35,430 nucleotides of DNA from an uncultured Flavobacteriales bacterium (GTDB lineage: Bacteria; Bacteroidota; Bacteroidia; Flavobacteriales_D; Crocinitomicaceae). Made by a program: the position numbers and the translations under genes. Shown in pieces: positions 25,595 to 34,977 of the stretch. The notes beneath the pieces are model-generated. The model was not told the DNA's origin. It worked only from the letters and a program-made list of their open reading frames with translations, and searched no databases. Location of the stretch: assembly GCA_905478665.1 (NCBI GenBank), contig CAJQJL010000152.1, positions 1-35,430 on the forward strand, in the 5' to 3' direction. Within the stretch, counting starts at the first letter, position 1; every line of letters starts with the position of its first letter.

Positions 25595-25906
25595 AATTCC
25601 ATAAATTAAGTGATTGAGTCGTGGAATGTGCTTGAGTACAGACAATGGGAAAATTGGTTCAATCGGAAAGCGAACTTTTAGCCGAACGAAGGGGATTATG
25701 AGGGTTTGATTAGAATTCACTCTTTATTAATTCACATCCTGCAATAAGAAAGATCGTAGAAGGGTGAGAATAGAAACCATCAATAGTAAGTTATATTTTA
25801 TCATAGGAATCTTCACTATTTTATTAACTATTGATACTGAAATGTCTTGCCGATAATAAACTAAATTTAATTGTGTTTATGATGAATCTATTTATTAAAA
25901 GCATAC

Positions 25907-25939
25907 TTTGGTCACCATTAAACTATCCAAATATGTTTC
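25907..25939 (+). promoter_or_regulatory. Candidate Bacteroidota promoter of the three-gene envelope operon
   Basis: TTTG at 25907-25910, a 21-base spacer, and TATGTTTC at 25932-25939, one mismatch from TAnnTTTG. The first ATG is 24 bases further on, at 25964. Confidence 0.5.
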
Positions 25940-25963
25940 ATCTTTCTGTTAAGGGGCTATTTA

Positions 25964-26857
25964 ATGCGTAAACTACTCATTATCAGTCACTACAAGACTC
26001 TAAAGCAAAAGCAGAGAATTCTATTGCTTTTCTTTCTCGTTTTTGCAATAGGTGCAAAAGCACAGTTCGGAGGATGTTACACAGCTGTGCAATTGAAAGA
26101 CCGATTGCTTCCAACAACGACACTTATTTTGAACACGGGAAATGATGAGTTTGATGAGAATTTCGAAGCAGGCATGAAAAAATATTGGACGCATACAAGA
26201 TTCAGGTTTGTGGACAGAAAGGAGTTTGATCTTCATTTATTTGAATCGGAATATTCTTTTATTAAACCATACAATGAGAGTCATGCAACAGAATATGGTG
26301 GAACTAAGTTTTCGATGCTGGGCTTGTTTTTCGCCGAGGCCTATGAAACAAAAGGAGAGCAGCTGATAGCATCTGCCTTGATAGATGAACTCAATATCGA
26401 AACAAAAACATCAGACGCTGACTATCGTGCTGAGCACCTCGCAAAATTCATGAATGATTTCATTGCTTTGCGTTTTTCAGGAGTACTTGCGCCTTCCTGC
26501 TCTCAAGTAAAATCTCGCTACATCGACTACTTCAACAAAGCCAACCCGCGCGTAGCGAATAAGACGCTATATATCAACAAGCAATACTTAAGCAGTCACT
26601 TGAAGGAATCGACAATAGAGAAAATGTATGCTGGTAAATTTAAAATTGTCAGTGACGAAGATATCACGAATGGAATTGCAGATGAACGAGAAGATGCCTG
26701 TTACTTACTTTCCATCTCTTCATTCAGGAAGTATACATTCATTGTCGATTTTGCGACAGGTGACATACTGTATGCAATTGAACATAGTAGAGGTGTCGGA
26801 CTAAATAAGAGAGACTTTCAATACCTAAACTTAAAACTGGGTTTAACTAAAAAATAA
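25964..26857 (+). CDS. Exported hypothetical protein (297 aa), first gene of an envelope operon
   Basis: A long basic N-region (MRKLLIISHYKTLKQKQR) precedes a hydrophobic core (ILLLFFLVFAIGAKAQ), i.e. a signal peptide. The mature part is mixed alpha/beta with DEFDENFEAGMKKYW, FSMLGLFFAEAYETKG and, at the end, YTFIVDFATGDILYAIEHSRG. I do not recognise a family. The ATG of the next gene follows the stop after 4 bases, and an outer-membrane-like gene and a lipoprotein gene follow in the same direction. The protein is probably periplasmic and works with them. Confidence 0.8.
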   Translation: MRKLLIISHYKTLKQKQRILLLFFLVFAIGAKAQFGGCYTAVQLKDRLLPTTTLILNTGNDEFDENFEAGMKKYWTHTRFRFVDRKEFDLHLFESEYSFIKPYNESHATEYGGTKFSMLGLFFAEAYETKGEQLIASALIDELNIETKTSDADYRAEHLAKFMNDFIALRFSGVLAPSCSQVKSRYIDYFNKANPRVANKTLYINKQYLSSHLKESTIEKMYAGKFKIVSDEDITNGIADEREDACYLLSISSFRKYTFIVDFATGDILYAIEHSRGVGLNKRDFQYLNLKLGLTKK

Positions 26858-26861
26858 ATAT

Positions 26862-27851
26862 ATGAAAATTATTACTTCATTTTTTCTGCTAACCGCAGCC
26901 TTGGTAATCAATACTGCATATGGGCAGGAAGATGATGAACCAGATTTCTACTACGAAGTCACCAAAAGTATTAAGCGTACTGGATACGTAAGTGTTGAAT
27001 TAGACCCTTTGCTCTTGAGTTTTAGAGGTTCCTATTTATCAATGGGTGTTGGTGCAGGTGTTCGTGCTTCCAATATCAATGAAAAATTTTCGGCTGAATT
27101 ACGCGGAGAGTTTAATTATGTCAATTACTCATTCAACAAGAACACATTGGGATACCGAAGCGTCGATATTGAAAACAAAAAAGCAATCAATTTGGAAGCC
27201 AGTTTCGGATACACTTTTAAGAGCAGTAAAGCGAATGAGACTCGTCGTGTGCGCCTGAAGAAAAGTGGTAACACAGAAACGATAGCCTTTATGCCATGTG
27301 ATGTCATTAGAAGCTACATTGTGCGTGTTGGCTTCTTAGCAAATAGCTTTTACCAGCGAGGAGAGGCCGAGTCAGTATCACCAGTGGGGCCTAGCGCGGG
27401 CTTTTCTTTCGTGCATGAAAATTACGAGATCTTTCAAAATGCATATAGCATTAGCGTAGGAGCAGTTAGGAAAATATCCGCAAATACGGTGTATAAGACG
27501 ACCAAATTCGGCACAATAAAAGAATCAGGTGACTCTGAATTGTTTGCCGATGTCCTGATTAATATCGTTAATAAATTTCCACAATTAAATCGGCAAAACT
27601 ACAATGACCCAACATATCCAAACGAAGTAACAAGTGAGTCTATAATGGATTATCAGGATCAAAATTATGTGCGGGAACAATTTTTCAAATTACCCGTGGG
27701 ACTGCGCCTTGGCGTACGTAACAGTTTCTACAATAAGTGGGGCTTTTTCTGGGGCGGAGAGATTGGACTCTATCCAGGGTCATATTCAACTATAACATCT
27801 GCATTCATGGCAAAGATTTGCTTAGGATTTAAATTTCAACACAACTTGTAA
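26862..27851 (+). CDS. Putative outer-membrane beta-barrel protein (329 aa)
   Basis: Signal peptide IITSFFLLTAALVINTAYGQ. The rest alternates polar and hydrophobic residues in short strands separated by Gly/Asn/Lys turns (YVSVELDPLLLSFRGSYLSM, GAGVRASNINEKFSAELRGE, NLEASFGYTFKSSKANETR). Near the C-terminus are WGFFWGGEIGLYPG and AKICLGFKFQ, as in porin-like barrels. There is no TonB box or plug domain. It is the middle gene of the 25964-28400 operon. Function unknown; an outer-membrane channel or assembly scaffold is the best guess. Confidence 0.75.
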   Translation: MKIITSFFLLTAALVINTAYGQEDDEPDFYYEVTKSIKRTGYVSVELDPLLLSFRGSYLSMGVGAGVRASNINEKFSAELRGEFNYVNYSFNKNTLGYRSVDIENKKAINLEASFGYTFKSSKANETRRVRLKKSGNTETIAFMPCDVIRSYIVRVGFLANSFYQRGEAESVSPVGPSAGFSFVHENYEIFQNAYSISVGAVRKISANTVYKTTKFGTIKESGDSELFADVLINIVNKFPQLNRQNYNDPTYPNEVTSESIMDYQDQNYVREQFFKLPVGLRLGVRNSFYNKWGFFWGGEIGLYPGSYSTITSAFMAKICLGFKFQHNL

Positions 27852-27863
27852 TTATACATTATT

Positions 27864-28400
27864 ATGAAAAAAATACTCTTATTCGCGACTATTGCTTTCA
27901 GTATAGCATCGTGCCAAATTGAAGAATTATCACCTGAAGATGTCATAGAAGCTCCAGCATGGAACGATCCAGGGAGCAATCAGACTGACCCAAACTCTAT
28001 TGTAGTCCCCTGTGTTTCCGGTCTCACCAATAATGTCATTCGCTTTAACAATACAAATTATGGTATAAGCTCGAGTACAGTGAATCCAGTTGGCGCGCCC
28101 TTAGGATTGTTCAATGCTACATACATGGTAAGCGCAAACATGTCAGGATCTACAGAAATGGAGTTCTATTTTATGGAAACACCAACATCAGGATATTACG
28201 CAACCAGCACTGGTGGACAAATGTCTTCTTCAAATCAGGTCACCGTGCGAACATTGCAAGGCGGTAATTATTACTATTCTGATGCGGGAGCTACGGTTTA
28301 TGTGCAGGACTATACAGATTCCATTGTGGTTTCTTATTGTGATATCGATTTGACGGGTTCATTTACATTTACAGGGTCCAAAGGAAAGTTTACCTACTAA
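27864..28400 (+). CDS. Putative lipoprotein (178 aa)
   Basis: MKKILLFATIAFSIASC carries a lipobox with the acylated Cys at residue 17, followed by an acidic stretch (EELSPEDVIEA) as often seen in surface-exposed Bacteroidota lipoproteins. The remainder is Ser/Thr/Asn-rich and beta-predicted (YMVSANMSGSTEMEFYFMET, GGNYYYSDAGATVYVQDY, DLTGSFTFTGSKGKF). No family recognised. It is the last gene of the three-gene operon, 12 bases after the barrel-like gene. Confidence 0.8.
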   Translation: MKKILLFATIAFSIASCQIEELSPEDVIEAPAWNDPGSNQTDPNSIVVPCVSGLTNNVIRFNNTNYGISSSTVNPVGAPLGLFNATYMVSANMSGSTEMEFYFMETPTSGYYATSTGGQMSSSNQVTVRTLQGGNYYYSDAGATVYVQDYTDSIVVSYCDIDLTGSFTFTGSKGKFTY

Positions 28401-28623
28401 CACCTATTCTTGCGCAACTATTACCGCACGAGATGGTTGGTTAGCAGCTACATTGTTTTCTTTAGGGATTAAACGCTTTTTCATATAGATCTTTTATGGA
28501 AACGATTTTTTGTTCCTTCCAATAATTATCGGGTCAACCTTGTTTCAAGAAGCAATGTCTGTGCCCGCCTGCTTTTTCTCGTTCAAGGCTCACATATGAA
28601 GCCAATACGATATGCCCGATTTC

Positions 28624-29046
28624 CTAAGCTTCACTTTCACAAACCCTGATCCCTCCTTCTATTTCACAAACGGCATTTAAGGTATTGTAAATCGTTCCAA
28701 ACTTCTGAAGATTGCGCAATAAGAGGTCTGTATTGATCGCGTCATTGCTATAAACAACCAAATCATAACTGATCTTATGAATCATCGGTGGTCGATCCTG
28801 TCTCGTTGCTGTAACAGTGATTTCCGCATGATCGTAACTAAATTTCATAAACGTCGAAAACCGCTCCACGTTTTTTAAACAACATGCTGCAAAAGCTCCT
28901 GTCAGAAGCTCAGCTGGAGAAGGTAATTCACTGTCTTTGGTCGCACCAAACACCAACTTATTAGAGCGACTAGTGATCTTTCCTTCTTCGGTTGAAGATG
29001 AAGTAGCCGATAATGAATAAGTCAGTTCTGTACTTGTCATGTGCAT
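28624..29046 (-). CDS. OsmC/Ohr-family protein
   Basis: Start taken at ATG 29046 (MHMTSTELTYSLSA); 29040 and an upstream ATG at 29082 are alternatives. About 140 aa. The family features are SPAELLTGAFAACCLKNVERF, with the CC pair at the position where OsmC has its first redox Cys, followed by ITVTATRQDRPPMI, KISYDLVVYS and GTIYNTLNAVCEIEGG with the second Cys near the C-terminus. OsmC/Ohr enzymes reduce organic hydroperoxides, but divergent members have unknown substrates. It is cytoplasmic, and in the same direction as the amidohydrolase gene 105 bases upstream. Confidence 0.88.
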   Translation of the reverse strand: MHMTSTELTYSLSATSSSTEEGKITSRSNKLVFGATKDSELPSPAELLTGAFAACCLKNVERFSTFMKFSYDHAEITVTATRQDRPPMIHKISYDLVVYSNDAINTDLLLRNLQKFGTIYNTLNAVCEIEGGIRVCESEA

Positions 29047-29151
29047 GTTGTTTTCCTGCAAGGTAGGCATTTCGTTTACCACTTTTCAGAGATCTAGCAA
29101 CAACACTATCTCTCAATCCGCACCAGAAAATTGAACTGAATCCTTAATCAA

Positions 29152-31050
29152 TCACTTCGATGAATAACGTTTCACACCTCCCTTCCAGGTTTCAAGGACT
29201 TGAATATCACGCATTCCGCTCGCCAAATTATCGCCCAAATGGTTTTCAAAAGTGAGCGGATTCTTTTCCAGAATTACAAAATCGGCACATTTTCCGCGCT
29301 CCAGTGACCCAACCCATCGATCTGCATAACTTTGCCAGGCAGCATCATAGGTGACTGCTCTGAGTGCTTCAAGTCTTGACAAACGTTCGGGTGAATTGAG
29401 AACCGCTCCTTTTTCTTCGATTGGTGCCCCTTCCATTATACGTGTTATTCCTTGTTCCATTAAGCGCAAAGACCCCAACGGTGACACACCATAATCGGAG
29501 TGCATTGTAATACGAAGGTTGTGATTCAAGGCTGATTTTGTACGATCCAAGAGTCCTGCTCGTTCTGCTCCCAACACTTTTTTGCTTAACACCCATCCCC
29601 AGTAGCCAACGTGACCAATAAGAAAACTAGGTGAAACACCCAATTTCTCCATGTCAGCGAGGTTGGCGTCAGACAATAAGGATGCATGTTCAATACGGTG
29701 ACGCTTGGGGTCGGGATCAAATTGACTCATTCCAGTACCTTTGTATGCGCTTATCGTCCAGTCATTTGCTTTGTCTCCATTTGCGTGCGTCATAATTGGC
29801 CAGCCAGCTTCATGCGCTTCTTTTATCATGTTATTGAACTCTACAGGATAGCCATAATTGAATATTCCTGTATTGGTTTGCTTTGGTAGCTCTTCTGGAA
29901 TGTCAACTTCAAATAGGTTGTAATTTTCATCACAACAATATGGCTGAGTTTGATAGCCCGTCATTCCTTGATTTGAGCCATCACTAACTACCTTAAGGAA
30001 GGCTATATTGAAGAGGTCCGCATTCTTCCCTCCAGCATTCGGTGTATACCGAGGATTGATGTACTTTCTGAAATCATGGATGGATTCACTGACAATGGCA
30101 GCTCCAATTCGCACACTGCAATTCGCTTCTGCAATACCCCTTAATACTTCCACCTGATCATCCTCTTGCCCCTCTTTAAAAGGAACGGTTCCAGCATCAA
30201 GAAGGTAAGTAATTCCACGCTCACTGGCCTGATCTAAAATCTTATAAACTTCTTCTTCAAACTTTTCTTTATCTATGGTAATCAACCCTGCTAATAACGT
30301 CAGTGCTGGAATAATCTCCATTTCTTCAATTACTCCGCTAGGGCCAATTTTAAATCCTGATTCGCCAGCAGCACCATTCAGAAGCCCTATTCCTGCCGTA
30401 TTTACATATGCAATGTGCATAGAGGCGTGCATAATAAAGATGGGGTTATCCTTACCAGTGTCATCATTTACTTTGTCAAGTACACTAGCGTTAAACTCTC
30501 TTTCTTCACCTGTAAATAGCGAGGGGTCGACGTGCCTACCTATAACCCAATCATCATTCTGAGCCTTTTTAAGCCCATCAGAAATCCATTCCAACACGGC
30601 CTTTCGGTTATATGAATTAAAACCTACGCTGGTCCGCAGGTATTGTCCCAAAAAAGGACTCATGTCGATTGCCATATTGAATGCAGCAGTAGACAGTATG
30701 TGCGCGTGTGGCTCAATAAAAGATGGCATTAATATGTTTCCATCACTTATTGTTATTTCGTCTTTGCAATTGTACTTTTTCATATCTTGCTTCACGCGAT
30801 CAAGATCACCTACAGAAATTATTTCCCCATTGTATATTCCCATGGCTTCGACGTAAGCTTCTTGACCATCTTTCATGGTAAGGATATAGCCTCGATCATT
30901 GGATGACATCTTTACTTTGAAAATCACATTAGCGGGTTCATCTTTCTTCGGCTTACCCTTTTTGAAGACTGCTTTCATGTCTGGTAGGAAAAACTTGTAA
31001 AGTGGACTGCAACAATGACAGCCGAAATGATGTTGGTTTTGATTTTTCAT
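29152..31050 (-). CDS. Amidohydrolase family protein (YtcJ-like, amidohydrolase 3)
   Basis: ATG 31050 (MKNQNQHHFGCHCCSP) is preferred to 31125; it gives 632 aa. The metal-site HAH motif is at ~115-117 (IEPHAHILSTA). Further conserved parts are HASMHIAYVNTAGI, PIMTHANGDKANDW, HRIEHASLLSD and TMHSDYGVSPLGSL. The C-terminal ADFVILEKNPLTFENH is the usual cover-strand end. Such proteins hydrolyse amide or ester bonds using a TIM-barrel metal centre; the substrate is not predictable. Odd: the N-terminal ~20 residues include a Cys/His cluster (CHCC) not typical of the family. Divergent from the ABC-F gene. Confidence 0.9.
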   Translation of the reverse strand: MKNQNQHHFGCHCCSPLYKFFLPDMKAVFKKGKPKKDEPANVIFKVKMSSNDRGYILTMKDGQEAYVEAMGIYNGEIISVGDLDRVKQDMKKYNCKDEITISDGNILMPSFIEPHAHILSTAAFNMAIDMSPFLGQYLRTSVGFNSYNRKAVLEWISDGLKKAQNDDWVIGRHVDPSLFTGEEREFNASVLDKVNDDTGKDNPIFIMHASMHIAYVNTAGIGLLNGAAGESGFKIGPSGVIEEMEIIPALTLLAGLITIDKEKFEEEVYKILDQASERGITYLLDAGTVPFKEGQEDDQVEVLRGIAEANCSVRIGAAIVSESIHDFRKYINPRYTPNAGGKNADLFNIAFLKVVSDGSNQGMTGYQTQPYCCDENYNLFEVDIPEELPKQTNTGIFNYGYPVEFNNMIKEAHEAGWPIMTHANGDKANDWTISAYKGTGMSQFDPDPKRHRIEHASLLSDANLADMEKLGVSPSFLIGHVGYWGWVLSKKVLGAERAGLLDRTKSALNHNLRITMHSDYGVSPLGSLRLMEQGITRIMEGAPIEEKGAVLNSPERLSRLEALRAVTYDAAWQSYADRWVGSLERGKCADFVILEKNPLTFENHLGDNLASGMRDIQVLETWKGGVKRYSSK

Positions 31051-31252
31051 AGTATTGGTAGATATAAAATCAAAAATAGCGATCATATAAGACGTGTGCA
31101 ATACGTATTTATACCTGTTTTTCAAGGATTAAAAGCGCATTTATTTTGCGACAAATACCTGAACAAATAATTCGGTGCACTGCAAGTCGAAGTCTTAAAT
31201 CCAATCGCGCCTCACGATAAATCCCTATTTTCGCGGATTCAAAAAAGACAAG

Positions 31253-32884
31253 ATGATTTCAGTCAATGGACTTAAGGTAGAATTCAGTGCGAGAACGCTT
31301 TTTAAAGACGTCAGTTTCGTTATCAACGAGCACGATAAAATTGCCTTGATGGGAAAAAATGGTGCGGGGAAATCAACAATGATGAAAATTATTGCGGGTG
31401 TCCAAAAACCAAATGCTGGAAGTATTCAATGTGCTGAAGACACAGTGATTGCTTACCTTCCGCAGCATTTGCTCACCGAAGACAATAGCACCGTTTTTGA
31501 AGAAACGTCAAAGGCATTTGGTCAAATCTTTGAAATGCAGCGTGAAATCAACCAGTTAAACAAAGAGCTGGAAACGCGCACCGATTATGAGTCACAGGAA
31601 TACATGGACATTATCGAACGTGTTACGGAGTTGGGTGAAAAGTTTTACGCAATTGAAGAAATCAACTACGATGCCGAGGTTGAGAAAGCTTTAATGGGAT
31701 TGGGATTCAAGCGATCGGATTTCACACGTAAAACGAGTGAGTTCAGTGGTGGTTGGCGAATGCGGATAGAATTGGCGAAAATCCTTTTGCAAAAACCAGA
31801 TTTGGTACTGCTTGATGAGCCTACCAATCATATTGACATTGAATCAGTTTTCTGGCTAGAGGATTTCCTAAAGAATAAGGCGAAGGCGGTCATCGTTATT
31901 TCGCACGACAAGACCTTTATTGACAATATCACGAACCGCACGATTGAAGTTACCATGGGGCGTATTTATGACTACAAGGCGAATTATACGCATTACCTGG
32001 AATTGCGGAAAGAACGACGTGAACAGCAACTCAAAGATTACAAGGAACAACAGAAGTTCATAAAAGATACCAAGCGATTTATTGAACAGTTCAAAGGGAC
32101 TTACTCCAAAACGAACTCCGTAAGTTCTCGACAGCGGATGCTTGAGAAACTTGAAATCATTGAAGTAGACGAAGTTGATAACTCTTCAATGTCTTTGCGC
32201 TTCCCTCCTTCTCAACGGTCGGGTGATTTTCCCGTTGTTGCGCGTGACTTGAGTAAGTCGTACGGTGATAAAGATGTCTTCAAAAATGCTAACCTTTCCA
32301 TCGCACGTGGTGAAAAGGTCTCTTTTGTTGGAAGAAACGGTGAAGGAAAATCCACAATGATTAAAGCCATCATGGGAGAAATTGATTTCGAGGGATTCTG
32401 TGAATTGGGGCACAATGCCAAGGTGGGCTATTTTGCACAAAATCAAGCGTCGCTTTTAGATCCTGATTTAACGGTATTTGAAACAGTTGATCAAGTCGCA
32501 CAAGGAGAGATTCGTACGCAAATGAAGAACATTCTGGGGGCATTCATGTTCTCTGGTGACGCAATCGATAAAAAGGTGAATTTCCTTTCCGGCGGTGAAC
32601 GCACACGCCTGGCAATGGTAAAGTTACTGCTAGAGCCAGTAAACGTCCTAATCCTAGATGAGCCTACTAACCACCTGGATTTGAAATCTAAAGACGTTCT
32701 CAAAGAAGCACTGTTAAAGTTTGACGGTACCTTGATCTTAGTCTCTCACGATCGTGCTTTTCTGGCTGGCTTGGCACAGAAAGTATTTGAATTTAAGGAT
32801 CAACGCGTAATCGAGCACTTTGAAACCATCGACGAATTCATGGATCGCAACCGCATTGAACAATTAAAACATTTGGATCTATAA
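31253..32884 (+). CDS. ABC-F family ATPase (translation-associated)
   Basis: 543 aa. Two ABC domains in tandem with no TM segments: Walker A GKNGAGKST (34-42) and GRNGEGKST (~360), signature FSGGWRMRIELAKIL and LSGGERTRLAMVKLL, Walker B PDLVLLDEPTNHID and VNVLILDEPTNHLD, and H-switches VISHDKTF and LVSHDRAF. The linker between them (YLELRKERREQQLKDYKEQQ) is the charged P-site tRNA interaction motif of ABC-F proteins. This length and the SHDRAFL end fit the YbiT/Uup-type group. These proteins act on ribosomes in the cytoplasm and resolve stalled elongation or confer resistance. Ordinary housekeeping in this phylum. Confidence 0.95.
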   Translation: MISVNGLKVEFSARTLFKDVSFVINEHDKIALMGKNGAGKSTMMKIIAGVQKPNAGSIQCAEDTVIAYLPQHLLTEDNSTVFEETSKAFGQIFEMQREINQLNKELETRTDYESQEYMDIIERVTELGEKFYAIEEINYDAEVEKALMGLGFKRSDFTRKTSEFSGGWRMRIELAKILLQKPDLVLLDEPTNHIDIESVFWLEDFLKNKAKAVIVISHDKTFIDNITNRTIEVTMGRIYDYKANYTHYLELRKERREQQLKDYKEQQKFIKDTKRFIEQFKGTYSKTNSVSSRQRMLEKLEIIEVDEVDNSSMSLRFPPSQRSGDFPVVARDLSKSYGDKDVFKNANLSIARGEKVSFVGRNGEGKSTMIKAIMGEIDFEGFCELGHNAKVGYFAQNQASLLDPDLTVFETVDQVAQGEIRTQMKNILGAFMFSGDAIDKKVNFLSGGERTRLAMVKLLLEPVNVLILDEPTNHLDLKSKDVLKEALLKFDGTLILVSHDRAFLAGLAQKVFEFKDQRVIEHFETIDEFMDRNRIEQLKHLDL

Positions 32885-32896
32885 TGATCGCTACAA

Positions 32897-33703
32897 TCAA
32901 TGAACAAACTCAGAAAGCAAACCTCTCAACACGCGTTCATCATTTCCCTTATCTCGAATCAGTTTCACTGAATCATCAACCTCGAAATCTTTAAGAGGAA
33001 TTTCAATAAACGACTTGTCCTTCTCGGTCAATACCTTTCGCTTTCGATTGAAATACTTTAAGCGTTGTTCGGCACGTGTTATACCACTAACTGTTAGTCT
33101 TTCTTCTTTCGAATCGATTGCGTTTTTCTTACTGTCTGGATGCTCAACGAACTCTAGCGCCAAATTCAACTCTTTGTAGTAAAGATCAATCGGAAGCTTT
33201 GTACGCTTTTTCCCATTCTGATGCATATCACCCAACAGATAATCGAATGTATGTTTACGAGATCCTTTTGCATCCAGTAGTTCATCGATCAGTCCCATTA
33301 GATAGACTTCATCACTATTTGAACGTTCCAGAGCTCGTTTTTGCTTTGCATTGGGTGTATCAGTGATGTGGTTAGAAACAAACTCTGCTCCTTCTAGAAC
33401 AAAATACCAATATACGTCTATTCCGATTCGCTCGGCATGAACACGAGGAATGGACTCTAACTCACCTTTAGCATCCAATGCTCTTAAGACCTGTCTCAAT
33501 GGTAAACCGTTCTTTTTATCGCCCGAAAAAACACCGCTTTTAACCAGTGCTGGCATCAATTTCTTAGCAGCAAAACAATCTGTGTTGGGATTGGTTTCAA
33601 AGTAGGCTTCAACTGCCTCGTTGATTTTCTGATTGATGTCGTTTGTTTCTTGTGCCAAAAGCGCTTGATTTACGTGAGAATGAAAGTTGACAAAGCTAGT
33701 CAA
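32897..33703 (-). CDS. Hypothetical protein with a possible PD-(D/E)XK-like C-terminal domain (268 aa)
   Basis: The N-terminal ~130 residues are helical with LPLRQVLRALDAKGELESIP, reminiscent of a winged-helix or other helical DNA-binding module. From ~150 the pattern HTFDYLLGDMHQNGKK, LPIDLYYKELNLALEFVEHP, then ERLTVSGITRAEQRLKYFNRKRK and SFIEIPLKDFEVDD resembles restriction-endonuclease-like folds (Asp, Glu and Lys around a beta-hairpin). The active-site assignment is uncertain. No signal peptide. It converges on the ABC-F gene with 12 bases between stops. I do not know its name; nuclease is inference only. Confidence 0.65.
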   Translation of the reverse strand: MTSFVNFHSHVNQALLAQETNDINQKINEAVEAYFETNPNTDCFAAKKLMPALVKSGVFSGDKKNGLPLRQVLRALDAKGELESIPRVHAERIGIDVYWYFVLEGAEFVSNHITDTPNAKQKRALERSNSDEVYLMGLIDELLDAKGSRKHTFDYLLGDMHQNGKKRTKLPIDLYYKELNLALEFVEHPDSKKNAIDSKEERLTVSGITRAEQRLKYFNRKRKVLTEKDKSFIEIPLKDFEVDDSVKLIRDKGNDERVLRGLLSEFVH

Positions 33704-33753
33704 TATAAATGGGTAGCGGTGAGAGAAAAAAAGCTTTCGATAATTACTATGGA

Positions 33754-34260
33754 CTAACGAACTGGATATTGTTTTGAAACCAAATACAATTTAGCACAAG
33801 CCCTTGCGTCTGACAGTGCATCATGGTGCTGTAGTTGAATACCATGCCGAGCACAACATACATCTAGTTTGGCAGGAACATACCCTTTCGCTTTGAATAT
33901 CTTCATTGTACACTCCCATTTTTCGGGCAATTCAATGTCGACATAGTCAATCCCAAAATCAATCATTGTGTTTCTCAATACGCTGCGATCAAAGGACTCA
34001 TTATGCGCAACAACTACACTACCAGCTAACCTGTTCTTGATTTCTGGGTAAACCTGATCGAATCTAGGAGAATTGTACGTGTCTAGTTCAGTTATGCCAT
34101 GCACTTGGATGTTGTGCCAATTGTATTCGTTGTTTGGCGGTTGAATCAATGTGTGAAATTCCTCCACGATTATTCCATTTTCAACGGTGACGATACCTAC
34201 AGAACAAGCTGAATTTCTTTTGGGAGTTGCTGTTTCAAAATCAATTGCTACGAAATTCAT
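33754..34260 (-). CDS. DnaQ-fold 3'-5' exonuclease
   Basis: ATG 34260 (MNFVAIDFET) places the exonuclease I motif at the very N-terminus: catalytic Asp7 and Glu9. Exo II is VVAHNESFDRSVL, and Exo III is HHDALSDARACAKLYL, which contains the last catalytic His and Asp. 168 aa, the size of a single DEDDh domain with no BRCT or polymerase region. It is a cytoplasmic nuclease for single-stranded DNA or RNA ends, like proofreading-subunit relatives. It does not overlap its neighbours and no partner is evident. Confidence 0.92.
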   Translation of the reverse strand: MNFVAIDFETATPKRNSACSVGIVTVENGIIVEEFHTLIQPPNNEYNWHNIQVHGITELDTYNSPRFDQVYPEIKNRLAGSVVVAHNESFDRSVLRNTMIDFGIDYVDIELPEKWECTMKIFKAKGYVPAKLDVCCARHGIQLQHHDALSDARACAKLYLVSKQYPVR

Positions 34261-34389
34261 CTGTTCCTTTTTGTTTGAGAAGAACAAAGATAGAATAAGT
34301 CGAACAATGGTGGATTACAAAGAGAATCATTAAGCATGCACCATTCTATATCAATTGGAGATGTAAAAAAGCGTGTATTGGAAAGAATT

Positions 34390-34755
34390 CTAACCAACCT
34401 TTTGGCTCGTTCGAATCTGCTGTTGAAGCCACGCGGTAGCTTCTTCTTCACTTTTAAATATCTTAACGGGGTAAGTATTGCTCTTTATTTTGAAGTAAAA
34501 ATTGGCAAGAAGTCGTTGTGACAATTCTTGAATGACCAAAGCAATTGCGAGTGTGTAATCGTTTGCTCGGTGAATATCCACTTTACGAGCTTCTGGAGTC
34601 ATTGAACCGTAAAGCCCTGCAACACTGAGTATAGCCCTAGGTCTTTCACCCGACAATTCAGTCATAGCGTCAGCTATTTCTAATAAGTGCTCAGATTCGA
34701 TTTCATACGGTTGATCCCATACAAACCGATTTTCCAGTATACCGTCATGCCGCAT
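34390..34755 (-). CDS. STAS/SpoIIAA-like small protein (DUF7793-like)
   Basis: 121 aa. ARKVDIHRANDYTLAIALVI and ELSQRLLANFYFKI, with VKIFKSEEEATAWLQQQI at the C-terminus, resemble the STAS-like/SpoIIAA-like hypothetical proteins common in Bacteroidota. These carry the final 'eeeA..WL' helix. The N-terminal ~40 residues contain ENRFVWDQPYEIESEHLLEI. No signal peptide. The ligand and role are unknown. It has ~130 bases of flanking sequence to the left and a terminator-like hairpin to the right. Confidence 0.75.
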   Translation of the reverse strand: MRHDGILENRFVWDQPYEIESEHLLEIADAMTELSGERPRAILSVAGLYGSMTPEARKVDIHRANDYTLAIALVIQELSQRLLANFYFKIKSNTYPVKIFKSEEEATAWLQQQIRTSQKVG

Positions 34756-34865
34756 GGCTACAGTACAAAATTCGAGTTCTATTTGTTGAATATAGTGCAG
34801 TGTTTTTCAGTTGTTCGTGGATGTTGAAATTAGTAAAAAAAATAATCCTAACGATTATAGATAGT

Positions 34866-34886
34866 AAAAAAACTCTTCGGAAGAGT
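34866..34886 (-). terminator. Rho-independent terminator of the adaptor-protein gene
   Basis: On the minus strand ACTCTT-CCG-AAGAGT forms a hairpin followed by a run of T residues (34871-34866). It lies about 90 bases downstream of the stop at 34978, in the right direction for that gene. Confidence 0.7.
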
Positions 34887-34977
34887 AAAATTTCGGCGCG
34901 CCAATAATCAGCATGGCAGTGGAACTTAAATGCTAAGCAGAGGATATCTGATTTTAGCGCACCGAAGCATATTTCAT

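Noticed and set aside
34378..34440. tRNA gene suggested by a GTTCGAATC-like string near 34408
   Set aside because: No cloverleaf can be drawn around it, and it lies at the 3' end of a coding sequence.
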